Shown piece by piece: positions 8,926 through 17,325 of a DNA stretch of 17,500 nucleotides. Position numbers and translations under genes: made by a program. Source of the stretch: Actinidia chinensis (taxonomy: Eukaryota > Streptophyta > Magnoliopsida > Ericales > Actinidiaceae); contig CM018900.1 in NCBI GenBank assembly GCA_009663005.1, positions 13,559,143-13,576,642 of the forward strand. The letters are read 5' to 3'. The notes beneath the pieces are model-generated. The model was not told the DNA's origin and did not search any database. It saw only the letters and a list, made by a program, of their open reading frames with translations. Each line of letters begins with the position of its first letter. Within the stretch, counting starts at the first letter, position 1.

Positions 8926-8982
8926 CTTGGCCAAGTCTTGGATGTTACAAATACACGGGCTACAAAACCCGAATATATATAT
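8926..8982 (-). promoter_or_regulatory. Element B 3' LTR TATA-like box with downstream palindrome
   Basis: The minus strand has TATATATA (8974-8982), then a CGGG...CCCG hairpin, then the palindrome CTTGGCCAAG (8926-8935). The same order occurs in the 5' LTR. A start about 30 nt after the TATA box would place the palindrome near the RNA 5' end. Confidence 0.5.
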
Positions 8983-9630
8983 TTCTCTACCCAGTTCTTT
9001 CATAAACAACATTCTATACACACATGAAAATTAACCAACAATCACTTCATAGTTAATTTCGAATGCAGATAATTAGGGCTTTCACCATATCACCCACAAT
9101 AGTCATTTTCAATCAACCCACATGCTCGTTCAACATTGGAACTAACACTAGTATGCTTATTTAGGCACCGAATTACAAGGGGGAAATTAATTATCATCAT
9201 ATTATTAGACAAACTAAAACAATAAAACTTTAAAGTTCAATCTAAGAGTACAAGATATAAACTAACGTTATCTAAACAAATAAACATTTAAAGGGCAAGA
9301 AATCCTACACCTGTATCGTCAAAAGTGACACCAAATCTGATTTATGGCAAAAGATTGAAAAAGAAGAAGCTTTATGTGCTCCACGCACAGAGCAACGAGA
9401 GGAGGAAAACAAAAACAGAGGCCAAAGGAAGAAAAGGGAAACTGAAGTCTAACGGGTTGGGGTGTGTCAAAAATTGACATATTAGTGATAATGACATAGG
9501 AGGCCCCTATAGTTATATTAGTATCCTAATTAATTATAAAATTTTTAGGACTTTCATGTAACCACAACCAACCTAAATAAAAATAACATACTTTATATAA
9601 ATGATAAAAAATACTTGAATAACTGTCACA

Positions 9631-9667
9631 ATCCCCCACCAAAAGAAAAATTTCGTCATCGAAATTT
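9631..9667 (-). promoter_or_regulatory. Element B polypurine tract and inverted repeat
   Basis: On the minus strand AAATTTCG and CGAAATTT (9660-9667 and 9648-9655) form perfect 8-bp arms with a 4-nt loop, followed by TTCTTTTGGTGGGGGAT, whose G-rich part (about 9632-9640) abuts the LTR terminus at 9630. It is the plus-strand primer site. The layout equals that of element A. Confidence 0.88.
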
Positions 9668-9674
9668 ACATAAG

Positions 9675-10262
9675 TCAAACTCCGAAATAACTCTGGGTAC
9701 TTCGCTCGACCTCATCCTCCTGTTCCAAGTAGCTCATCATTCCGTGATGCGTCCCACAAAACTTTGAACCATGGGAATAGATCTATCCCTCAAGACATGT
9801 TCAAGAGTATCAAGAATACGGACCGGTCTTTCAACGTATGACAAATCGGACTCTAGCTCAAGGTCTCTCAATTCAATACATGGGAAGATCCGGTTCAGAT
9901 TCGACACGTGGAAAAAACATCAGTACTCCTGACATGGAAGCGGTAATGCTAAAAACGAACGCAAACCTCCCACAATTTTTGCAAGATGTCAAAACGGTCC
10001 AATATACCGTGGTGACAATTTCCTCTCGAAAACCAAATATCTTCAAACCACGACGGGGAGATACCTTTAGAAAAAAATGTCCCGACTTCAAATGATAAAG
10101 GTCTCCTCCTCTTGTCTGCATAAACTCTTTTGTCGACGCTGTGCCGCAACACCTTGTCGAAATAGTCTTGAGCTTCTCGGTGTCTCTCGCCATCATATCT
10201 GCGTCCGATCATAGATACCTCCACCTACCTCCGGCCAACATACGGCGATCTACACGGTATAC
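9675..10262 (-). pseudogene. Element B integrase C-terminus and chromo-like tail, broken
   Basis: Reading leftward: FDKVLRHSVDKRVYADKRRR followed by PLSFEVG (10035-10165 in one frame), FLKVSPRRGLKIFGF in the next frame, FDILQKL, then SMSGV near 9930. The chromo-like tail has SSHVLN near 9870, RPVRILDT near 9815, VQVLWDASRNDEL near 9725-9770 and an end AKYPELF near 9680. The W..S.....W pattern and YP.LF end are usual for plant chromovirus polyproteins. The integrase core lies directly to the right and the PPT to the left. At least four frameshifts interrupt it. A role in choosing chromatin targets is family knowledge, not shown here. Confidence 0.85.
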
Positions 10263-11225
10263 CATACAAAGACTCGAATGTGTGCAATCTCGATGTCTGG
10301 ATGAAGCTATTGTGTATGCAAAACTTAACAAGTGCATAAATGATCTCCCAGCTTCCTTTGAAGTCCATCACACAAGCAGACTGACAACATGCTCTTCCAA
10401 GATTGAATAGTTCTCTCTGATGTTCCACTGTCTGTGGAATGGAATGCGGTACTAAACAGTAGTTGGGTACCAAGTGACAGATTGCCAAACTTGCCAAAAT
10501 CGAGCGATGAACCTCGGATCTCGGTCTTAAACAATAGACACTAGACACCATGAAGCCGAACAATCTCTCGAACTACAAGTGGCTTAGCGCTTTCACTGGT
10601 TGAACTCGAATGGGGTAAGAAATGAGCTGTCTTGTTCAAACGATCCACTACCACCCATACGGCGTCATGGTCATCTCTGGGTTGGATTAGGCAATCCTGT
10701 CACAAAATCCATAGTCACGCGTGTTCCACTTCATTCTGCTACTGGTAATGTTTGAAGCATCCCAGCTGGCCTCAGTGCTCAGCATTAAAACTTGTTGACA
10801 AGTCAGGCTACCGTGGAAAAACTGATGCCACATCATGTTTTATTCCTTTCCACCAACATTGTCGACGCAAGTCATGCAGTACATTTGGACTCTGGGATGA
10901 ACTGCTAAACGCGATGATAAAACCACTCGGTACCTCTTGCGTACAAGAATAAGGTATAAACAACTTCCCTGAAATTCAGCCCTCGATCTGAATGTAGCAC
11001 CCATCCTGGTTGTTCTTCTCCCATCACTAATTTAGCAAGTATAGCTTCTGCCGCTTAATCTATACTTTGGCATCATGACTTTGATTCACTAAGTTGGGTG
11101 TGATACAAACCCATAAAGTGTCGCACGTCCTGTAGAATCCATAAGATCTACACCAAACTCTCATATTTCACCATCATCGTCCACTCTCTAATTGCTAACT
11201 TGCCACCTTCGCCAACTTACCAGGC
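10262..11225 (-). pseudogene. Element B integrase zinc-binding and catalytic core, broken
   Basis: HHCC remnants lie at about 10757-10960 (a C-T-A LRRQ-like WWKGIK block near 10850-10880, then LTCQQV and RPAGML near 10757-10800). The core reads TMDFVTGLPNP (first D at 10707-10709), DHDAVWVVVDRLNK near 10632-10675, DRDPRF with the second catalytic D at 10524-10526 just after an in-frame stop, STAFHSTDSGTSERTIQSW with E at 10415-10417, and MDFKGSWE, ALV.F near 10340-10385. The complete D,D,E set is thus visible, split over frames. FESLYGIPCRSP (10237-10275) joins it to the C-terminal module. 10960-11225 is tether sequence with no firm motif. Confidence 0.88.
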
Positions 11226-11640
11226 ACTTCCTACTCAAGGCATCGGCCACTACTTGGCCTTCGGGATGATATTGCAAATCAAAGTCGTAATCTTCTAAAT
11301 ACATCCATCCAGCGCCTATGTCTTCAATTCAAGTCTTTTTAGAGAAAATATACTTTAAACTCTTGTGATTAGAAAATACCTCACATTTTGCCATACAAGT
11401 AATGCCGCCAACTCTTTAAAGCAAAACACACTGATGCTAACTCTAAGATTCATCGCGTAGGATAGTTCTGCTCATGAATATTTAATTGATCTCGACCCAA
11501 GCGTTACAACTACCAATTTGCATCAACACACAACCAAGTCCTTCTTTGGAAGCATCACCATAGATGGTATACCCAACACCCCGCTCAGTATACCCAAATT
11601 GGAGCCGCTAGTCAATCTTGGCTGCAATTCTTCAAATGAT
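11225..11640 (-). pseudogene. Element B RNase H domain, broken
   Basis: From right to left: GYTIYGDAS with the first catalytic Asp near 11552-11560, GLGCVLMQ near 11515-11540, HEQNYP near 11459-11476, YLYGKM near 11380, then EVFSNHKSLKYIFS near 11340-11380, and the tether motif EDYDFDLQYHPEGQVVADAL then SRKCL (11225-11305), which keeps one frame for about 27 codons. The usual SDHKSLKY Asp reads Asn here (SNHKSLKY), so one catalytic position is lost even if the frame were whole. RT lies to the right, integrase to the left. Confidence 0.87.
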
Positions 11641-12580
11641 TTCTCGCAAGATCATCCATACAAACCTAACCTCCCTTTTCGGCGTCAGTTTAAGTCATTG
11701 TGACGCTAGGCGAGAAAAATCCTCCACAAAACGGCGATAATAGCCAGCTAACCCAAGGAAACTCTGAACTAAAACACACTCCTAGGCGCTGCCAACTCTC
11801 ACTGCCTCGACTTTTTTTTCTGGGTCCACAGAAACACCATTACCCGAAATAACATGTCCCAAAAAATTTCACCTCTGGGAGCCAAAAAAGTCACACTTCT
11901 CAAAGTTGCGTATAAATGATGCTCTTTAAAATTGTAAAAACATCCTAGAGGATTCTTGTGTTTGTTCGTCCTTGATGGGGAATAAATGCCCAAAATATCC
12001 ATCACATAAGGAAAAAACTACAAATCTATTCCAGATAGGCCCGAAAATTAATCGGTCATAAATCCATAAAGGTGGCTGGGTATTAGTCAAACCAAATGGG
12101 CCATCACTATAAACTCCAAAGGCCGTAACGAGTGCGAAAAAGCGGTCTTCGAGTATATCTTACTTCTCACCCTCACCTGATAGTATCCCGACCTCAAATC
12201 AATCTTAGCGAAACATACGAACCTTTCAAATGGTCTAAATAGACATCAAATCCTAGGCATACGATTATTTATTTCATGTGACTCTATTCAACTTCGATAA
12301 TCTATACAAGTCGAGCGTGACCCATCTTCTTTTGGCAAATAAAGCTGGGCGCTCCCACGGCGAGGTACTAGGACGGATAAAGCCCCCCTACTTTGCAAAT
12401 CTGCAAACTGTACCTTTAGCTCTCGCCAACTCAGCTGGAGTAAACCGATACGGTGACATAGAAAATAGGTGGCCATTCCTGAAGCCAACTCGATAGAGAA
12501 TTTACCTCCTTCGGCGGGTAAACCATATAAATCTTCTGGAGGAAAGGACCATCCGAAACACTCAGGAGACAATAGAGGTT
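11640..12580 (-). pseudogene. Element B reverse transcriptase, broken
   Basis: A 95-codon open stretch (12288-12572) gives the N-terminal part: FPPEDLYGLPAEGGKFSIEL, ASGMA, LSWRELKVQFADLQSRGA and KEDGSRSTCIDYRS. After frame changes follow KTAFRTRYG near 12130-12150, a damaged P-F-G-L-T-N block near 12085-12105, FMDL near 12065 and NRFVV near 12020. The catalytic Y/F-x-D-D motif expected near 11990-12005 reads only as fragments (CDGYFGH in frame), so I cannot show both Asp. The thumb block FLGLAGYYRRFVEDFSRLA is intact at about 11706-11763. The domain order is normal. The loss of the Asp pair may be real or an indel artefact. Confidence 0.88.
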
Positions 12581-12639
12581 AACTCACCACGAGTAATCAT
12601 CCCCTCATCTGAAATTAGACTAGCAAAAATACAAACTTA

Positions 12640-13040
12640 ATAGACTCCCGCCACTGGATCACTTATGAAGGTTCCACAGGGGTCACTTTCTCTCCAATAA
12701 ATGAGAACCACTCCCCTTCTGAAGTGCACCCCCGAACTCTCCTTCTGTAGCAATCTATAGTGGCATGGAAATTGAAAACCAATCCATCCCCAAAATGACA
12801 TCAAGCCAGACCATCCAGAAGAACAAAATCAAGACAAACCGTCGATCAGCGATCACTACACTCACATTTTCGAAAAATTCGATCTAAGGAAACTCGACCT
12901 CTACTGGTGATTCAAACAAAATAATGATGGCGCAACACGGTCAACTTTAACTCCACGACCGATGCCAAAAGATGATGACAGAAAGAATGTGATGCTACAG
13001 ATTCAATCAAAAACCCCCCCTAGCCCCAAGAGCTAAATAA
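12640..13040 (-). pseudogene. Element B protease, broken, active site lost
   Basis: The expected D-S/T-G-A-S-H segment reads IESVASHSF (12980-13007): the catalytic Asp is Glu (13002-13004) and the Gly is Val (12996-12998), so as written it cannot be an active retropepsin. Downstream RRFVLDFVLLD near 12820-12850 and the intact DVILGMDWFSI (12771-12803) identify the domain. It lies between the gag zinc knuckle and RT, as expected. Indels that only look like substitutions are possible at the active site. About three frame breaks are visible. Confidence 0.82.
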
Positions 13041-13059
13041 CAAAATATACCGCGGACTA

Positions 13060-14448
13060 CAGAAGCCAGTCTGAGATGGAATTGTTGTTGCATCAGTAAT
13101 TGTATAAACAACCCTCCCTGCACTCCCTGACTCGGCACGTGTCCCCCCCTATGTCGTGAAACTGTTGGATGTAGGTAGAAGCAAATCCCTCTCTCCATTT
13201 AGATCCTCGTTCAGAACTATGACTGACGCAAACTACGGTGATTGGTCCTCTGTTGGTTGTGGCCTTGCTGTGATAATTGAAGTCTGTCCGGAATCTGCTG
13301 TTGTATGACCCAATCCACTGTGAGTATTATTCCTTGCGGACAATTTGAGAAATGAGACCTGGGCTGGCCCACCAATTGTAAAATTTGAGATCCTGTCGGG
13401 TTACTCTGATTGATGATGAAGCTGGATTTGATGCCCCAAACGTCTGCTGCCAACTGATCCCTGTGTGCTATCTTTTGTATCTTCTTGCTGAAAACTTCTG
13501 AAGTAGTAGGAAAGTTCCCACTAACATTGCCTCGGACTCCCAGCTACCCTTAAATCATGTGCGTGGCTCCCTTTAGGCTCTTTCACCATTTTGCACAAAT
13601 AAGTAAATTAGAGAAGTTTCGAAATTCTTTAGGCTGATCACATAAGCTGGAACGATGGATTCAGGCATTCTCAAAACCTTTTACATTTTCGCTTCAGATT
13701 CACCAAATTGAAGCAAACTGAACAAAGATTGGAAACTTTTATGGCATACTCAGAAACCAATCATGTTCTACTTGAACCAGTTTCTCAAAACTGTTCCCTA
13801 AGCTCATCACGACAAGGCCTCGGAAAATATTGGTCCTCAAAAGTTAGGACTCAACATCAGTCCAAGTCTACACAATCCACCCACTTAGCCTCAGTAATAG
13901 ATTCACACCACTCTTGGTCTCGCCAAACTAGTTGGTAGGATACGAAAGACACTTTCCTGTCTCCTCAATGATCCTCATAGTGTCAAAGATTTTAAGAATC
14001 TGAGCTACAATGGCCAAGCTACCACAGGTCACCCAAACCATCAAAGAAGGAGGATTCATCTTACGGAACTCTTTCACACCTTCCCTAAAGCGGGCACTAG
14101 TAGCTCTCTTTGGATAAGGATTTCCTATGTCTAGTCCTCTCCCATTTTTAACATCGCTGCTGCTACCTCTCTAGCAAACTGCCTAAGAAGTATGGGCACA
14201 TCAGGTGCTGTCTCTTCCTACCGGCCGCCCCACTATGGGCCTCAGGTCACAATTGGAGTTGGGTTCCCACGGAACCCGAATCCCTGCCGTGTGCTTCAAC
14301 CGCGACTAGTAACACTCATGATCAACATCTTGTATTGACCTAGCAACACCCTGATCGACAACATTCTCAATAGGTGTACCTCGTCCAGTCGCACACGGCC
14401 CCCTCTACACCGGCCCACCATTCCTAGATCTCTCACGCTTGGGTCCAT
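13060..14448 (-). pseudogene. Element B gag with remnant zinc knuckle, broken
   Basis: The best start is the ATG at 14446-14448 (MDPSVRDLGMVGRCRGG); another lies at 14421, and the true start may be obscured by indels. Readable gag parts: GVKEFRKMNPPSF near 14045-14090, a W-L-A-Q-I-L-K-I-F-D-T-M-R-I-like stretch near 13970-14020 (AQILKIFDTMRI), GEARVWW-like and EAKWVD near 13870-13920, and E.EAK..KVLRMPESI near 13655-13700. The knuckle near 13336-13380 keeps only GQPRSHFSNCPQ (His 13352-13354, last Cys 13340-13342, with one residue too few between them); the first Cys pair is gone. 13060-13330 is the low-conservation Gln-rich linker to protease. Confidence 0.8.
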
Positions 14449-14737
14449 CTAGCTACCAAACCATTAGAAGACATATAAGACTCCATATAACAACATTATT
14501 TCTCAATAAGTTATAACACATCCTCCCATCCAAATGGAGTAACAAAAAATTTTTCTACAAAAGTATTCCTCCACCGCATTGGTGAGTAAGATATAATATG
14601 TAGAAACTTTAATAAAATATCATCATACCTAACACATACCACCTAACAAAACAAGCCACACAAATGCAATACATTGCAATGCAATCAACCCAATGAGATA
14701 AAGTCTCTCCCACGGTCTCTAGGTATTCGAACATAAT
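14449..14737 (-). other. Element B untranslated leader between PBS and gag
   Basis: 289 bp of AT-rich DNA with stops in all frames and short direct repeats such as GCAATACATTGCAATGCAAT near 14665. No protein or structured RNA is recognised. Confidence 0.55.
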
Positions 14738-14748
14738 GCTTGATACCA
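14738..14748 (-). promoter_or_regulatory. Element B primer binding site, degraded
   Basis: The minus strand reads TGGTATCAAGC, 3 nt after the LTR terminus. It matches the initiator-Met tRNA site TGGTATCAGAGC except for a missing G after TCA. It confirms that the right LTR is the 5' LTR. Confidence 0.88.
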
Positions 14749-15177
14749 ACTTGTCAGCCCTGGAATTTTCTTTTATATATACAAAAATAAACTAATAATT
14801 TTTTTCAGAATAAATAAGAAAATAAAACCTAGAGCATGTTCCATCTAGATAATGAACCAATGTTAGAATAGAGGAGTCTGTAGGAACAAAAAAAAAATAT
14901 CATAATAACATCTACCATCAAGGACCTCAATGGTCAACCAATTACCCAACCAATCAAGCATACACTACATCTAAATTTAAATAGTTAAGTATCTAAAGGG
15001 GTAACTAAGTTTACAACATATCAAAATAGTAAAGTTTATAATTCATTGCCAAAAATAGAGGATGATACAGAAATAAGTATAAATAACAAAAAATAACTTT
15101 CTGAAATATACATTCCCCCAACATACTACAAAAGGATGTCATCCATGTCATGCAGCCACAAAAATAAAAAACAGTCT

Positions 15178-15200
15178 TCAGTGCCCTTACCTGCATCTGT
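15178..15200 (-). promoter_or_regulatory. Conserved splice-donor-like site in element B 5' LTR
   Basis: Same 23 nt as 8661-8683: minus strand ATGCAG then GTAAGGGCACTGA. In this LTR the site would lie in the transcribed leader upstream of gag, where a donor could act. Confidence 0.42.
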
Positions 15201-15449
15201 AAAATATTATAACGACGGATGAGTATTATAACTCAGTAGGAAAAATCTTTTACTAAATTTAAAGAATACTTGGTGGCCCGTGTCAGTGTAGTGGGACCTA
15301 GTCTGCATGACGCCAGATAATAATTAACCAATTAAAGTCAAACAACATATAACAAGAATTTGGTAAGTTACTTCCGTGCCTCCGCCCGTCGGCGATAGAC
15401 AAGTAAATTCCGCGAATTTCCCAATCAAGATTGAGGGCCCCGTAGATCC

Positions 15450-15461
15450 CTTTGGCCAAAG
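15450..15461 (-). promoter_or_regulatory. 12-bp perfect palindrome downstream of TATA box
   Basis: CTTTGGCCAAAG is self-complementary. It starts about 40 nt downstream of the TATA-like box on the minus strand. The 3' LTR keeps a 10-bp perfect version (8926-8935) that lost one T and one A symmetrically. Confidence 0.6.
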
Positions 15462-15500
15462 TCTTGGATGTGTACAAAAACCCCGGGCTAAAAACCCGAA

Positions 15501-15509
15501 TATATATAT
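15501..15509 (-). promoter_or_regulatory. Element B 5' LTR TATA-like box
   Basis: TATATATAT, about 735 nt into the LTR, followed on the minus strand by CGGGTTTTTAGCCCG. Both parts are also in the 3' LTR. It could instead be a plain AT microsatellite; shorter TATATAAAG-like words also occur near the LTR start (16210). Confidence 0.45.
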
Positions 15510-15830
15510 TTTCTCTACCCATTCTTTCATAAACAACATTCTATACACACATGAAAATACCAAACAATTCACTTCATAGTTAAATTTCGAATTCAATAAA
15601 TTAGGGCTTCACCCCATATCACCCACAATAGTTCATTTTCAATCAACCACATGCTCATCAACATTGAACTAACACTATATGCTTATTTAGCACCTAATTG
15701 ACAAGAAATTACTTATTCAGCATACTATAGGACAACCAACAATAAAACACTTTTAAAGTCAATCTAATGAGACAAGATATAAACTATGTTATCTAACAAA
15801 TAAACATTTACATGGGCCAAGAAATCCCTA

Positions 15831-15920
15831 CCCAAAGAATGAAGTGAATCAACCCTAGGGTTTCAAATATGCCGTAAAATAAGAGGATCCTTTGATTTTG
15901 AGAATAGCTGAAGAATCATA
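15831..15920 (-). other. 90-bp block present in element B 5' LTR only, with a telo-box
   Basis: Flanking sequence (AAATCC/CTA before, CACCTTGTACGTCAAAAG after) aligns with 9300-9325 of the 3' LTR, which lacks the block. On the minus strand it contains AAACCCTA (15856-15863), the telo-box word known from plant promoters of translation genes. It lies in U3, upstream of the TATA-like box. Confidence 0.7.
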
Positions 15921-15991
15921 CACCTTGTACGTCAAAAGTGACCACAAAATCTGATTTATAGACAAAGATTTGAAAAAGGGGAAGAAGCTTC

Positions 15992-16014
15992 TCTTTGTGG
16001 CTTCCGCACAAAGA
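15992..16014. other. 8-bp hairpin in U3 of element B 5' LTR
   Basis: TCTTTGTG (15992-15999) pairs with CACAAAGA (16007-16014) around a 7-nt loop. The matching place in the 3' LTR (near 9371-9392) has diverged but can form TGTGC...GCACA. Confidence 0.5.
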
Positions 16015-16244
16015 AACCGAGAGGAGGACAAACAAAACAGAGGCAAAGAAGAAAGGGGAAAATGAAGTCTACGGGTGGGTGTGTCAAAAATTGACATATA
16101 TAGGATAATACATAAGGAGGGCACCTATAGTTATAGTAGTATCCTAATTAACTATAAATTTTAACTTTCAATTAACACAAACCAACCTAAATAAAAAAAA
16201 ATAGACTTTATATAAATGATAAAAAATTACCTGAATCGTCCACA

Positions 16245-16249
16245 ATAAT
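16245..16249. repeat. Target site duplication of element B, right copy
   Basis: ATAAT directly after the CA terminus at 16244, equal to 8223-8227. Confidence 0.85.
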
Positions 16250-16266
16250 ATATAAATTTATATGGG

Positions 16267-16275
16267 TATATAAAG
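16267..16275 (+). promoter_or_regulatory. TATA box of LTR C
   Basis: TATATAAAG followed by a GA-rich tract, matching the LTR A arrangement. Element B sits 18 bp upstream of it, so its upstream U3 elements are now 8 kb away. Confidence 0.65.
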
Positions 16276-16395
16276 AGAATACAGAGAGGAAGAGAGAAAA
16301 GAAATGAAGGAAGATAGACAGAGAGAGATTGGCTGAGAGAGGGAGACATGAACAGAGAGTGCGAAAGAAAGATAGAAAGAGTTGAGAGAAATTAT
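16276..16395 (+). repeat. GA-rich low-complexity tract of LTR C
   Basis: About 120 bp nearly all purine on the plus strand with GAGAGA runs, longer than the LTR A version at 6658-6740. Antisense open frames here (Ser/Leu/Phe-rich) are compositional. Confidence 0.75.
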
Positions 16396-16507
16396 AGGGT
16401 GTCATGATCACAAGTGATTAGATATCGTGAGATGATGTTGGATCTATATGAAAATTTAGTATGATGATCATGCAAGCCTGATCTTCATATCTAACGGTGT
16501 CAAATTC

Positions 16508-17084
16508 AATTTGAGATAAAGGGGGTTAGTTTGTTGGGGTTTTACTTTGAATTTGTTGTTAATAACTTATATAAAGTCTATTAAGACATTGTTTTGAATA
16601 TTGAACTTGAAATGAAAAATTTTGATTTATAATGGAAATTGTAAAGAGACATTTGATTTATGGTTAATGGTATGTAATTTATTTATAACAAATGCATTTG
16701 AAATGATTTTCAATAATGCGTATTATTGACAGTTTATAATATCATGCATATTATATTGTTTACATTAAAGCTGTTATAAACAAAAAAGAAAGACATTTGA
16801 TTTATAATGATTTTTAATTTGAGATAAAGGGGGTTAGTTTGTTGGGGTTTTACTTTAGATTTGTTGTTAATAGCTTATATAAAGTCTATTAAGACATTGT
16901 TTTGAATATTGAACTTGAAATGGAAAATTTTGATTTATAATAGAAATTGTAAAGAGACATTTGATTTATGGTTAAGGGTATGTAATTTGTTTATAACAAA
17001 TGCATTCGAAATGATTTTCAATAATGCATATTATTGACGGTTTATAATATCATGCATATTATATTGTTTACATTAAAGCTGTTA
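16508..17084 (+). repeat. Tandem duplication in LTR C, 308-bp period
   Basis: Copy 1 is 16508-16776 and copy 2 is 16816-17084. The 269-bp units align without any gap. I count about ten substitutions by eye, all but one transitions. A 39-bp linker (16777-16815) contains AGACATTTGATTTAT, which also occurs inside each unit. LTR A has the first part of this block only once (near 6860-6960). Confidence 0.93.
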
Positions 17085-17134
17085 GCAAATATAACTTGAT
17101 ATATATTGGAACTTGGATATTGAAATTAGTTTTG

Positions 17135-17325
17135 GAAAGTCGATGATACGTTTGGGTAACTCTTGAGCCTTCAGTGAAAGTTCAAGAAATTGACGGAATA
17201 AAAGTCCTAGATGGCAATTGCGCTACGTTTGGGTAAGTATTGAGCCATCCATGAAAGTCCGAGAAGTTGATTGACGTTTGGGTATGTCATGAGCGTTCGA
17301 TGAAAGTTCGAGAAGTTGATTTATG
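17135..17325 (+). repeat. Degenerate minisatellite of LTR C, about three units
   Basis: Three repeats of TACGTTTGGGTA or close, then GAGCC, TGAAAGTTCGAGAAGTTGA, and one AATAAAAGTCCTAGATGGCAA. These words match the LTR A minisatellite at the same LTR position, but with ACGTTTGGGTA in place of ACGGAGGGAAT. Confidence 0.75.

Larger units (their letters stand above)
8228..9630 (-). repeat. Element B 3' LTR (1,403 bp)
   Basis: It runs from TGTCACGCCC at 8228 to GTCACA at 9630 (minus strand: TGTGACAG...GGGCGTGACA). It matches 14752-16244 over its length apart from a 90-bp block (15831-15920) missing here near 9315. Most other differences are 1-2 nt indels. It holds a TATA-like box, a palindrome and a donor-like site, annotated separately. 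No gene is seen; short open frames in it occur in both LTRs but are not conserved in frame. Confidence 0.93.
8228..16244 (-). mobile_element. Element B: complete nested Ty3/Gypsy LTR retrotransposon
   Basis: It has two homologous LTRs with TG...CA ends (8228-9630 and 14752-16244), ATAAT target duplications, PBS next to the right LTR and PPT next to the left one, so it reads right to left and totals 8,017 bp. Gag and pol domains are in Gypsy order. It is inserted in the U3 of LTR C. LTR sequence is unrelated to LTR A, so it is a different family, although the pol domains are clearly akin. All frames are broken. Confidence 0.95.
14752..16244 (-). repeat. Element B 5' LTR (1,493 bp)
   Basis: It pairs with 8228-9630. 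It is 90 bp longer, fully explained by the block 15831-15920. It carries the promoter used by element B (TATA-like box at 15501-15509), a 12-bp palindrome, a donor-like site (15178-15200) and a hairpin in U3. Transcription would run leftward into gag. No gene is seen in it. Confidence 0.93.

Noticed and set aside
8230..9021. Small antisense open frames in LTR B, similar to those at 15011-15596
   Set aside because: Similarity comes from LTR duplication; lengths and frames differ between copies and no known domain is seen.
10752..11703. Plus-strand open frames of 60-70 codons
   Set aside because: Shadows of the minus-strand integrase and RNase H of element B.
15855..16411. Antisense open frames in LTR B and in the GA-rich tract (Leu/Ser/Phe-rich)
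   Set aside because: Composition-driven; purine-rich DNA read on the other strand gives such peptides, and no homologous frame exists in the other LTR.
16720..16765. Palindromic ATGCAT context in both duplicated units as a protein binding site
   Set aside because: AT-rich 6-bp palindromes are expected by chance here and it is not specific to one place.
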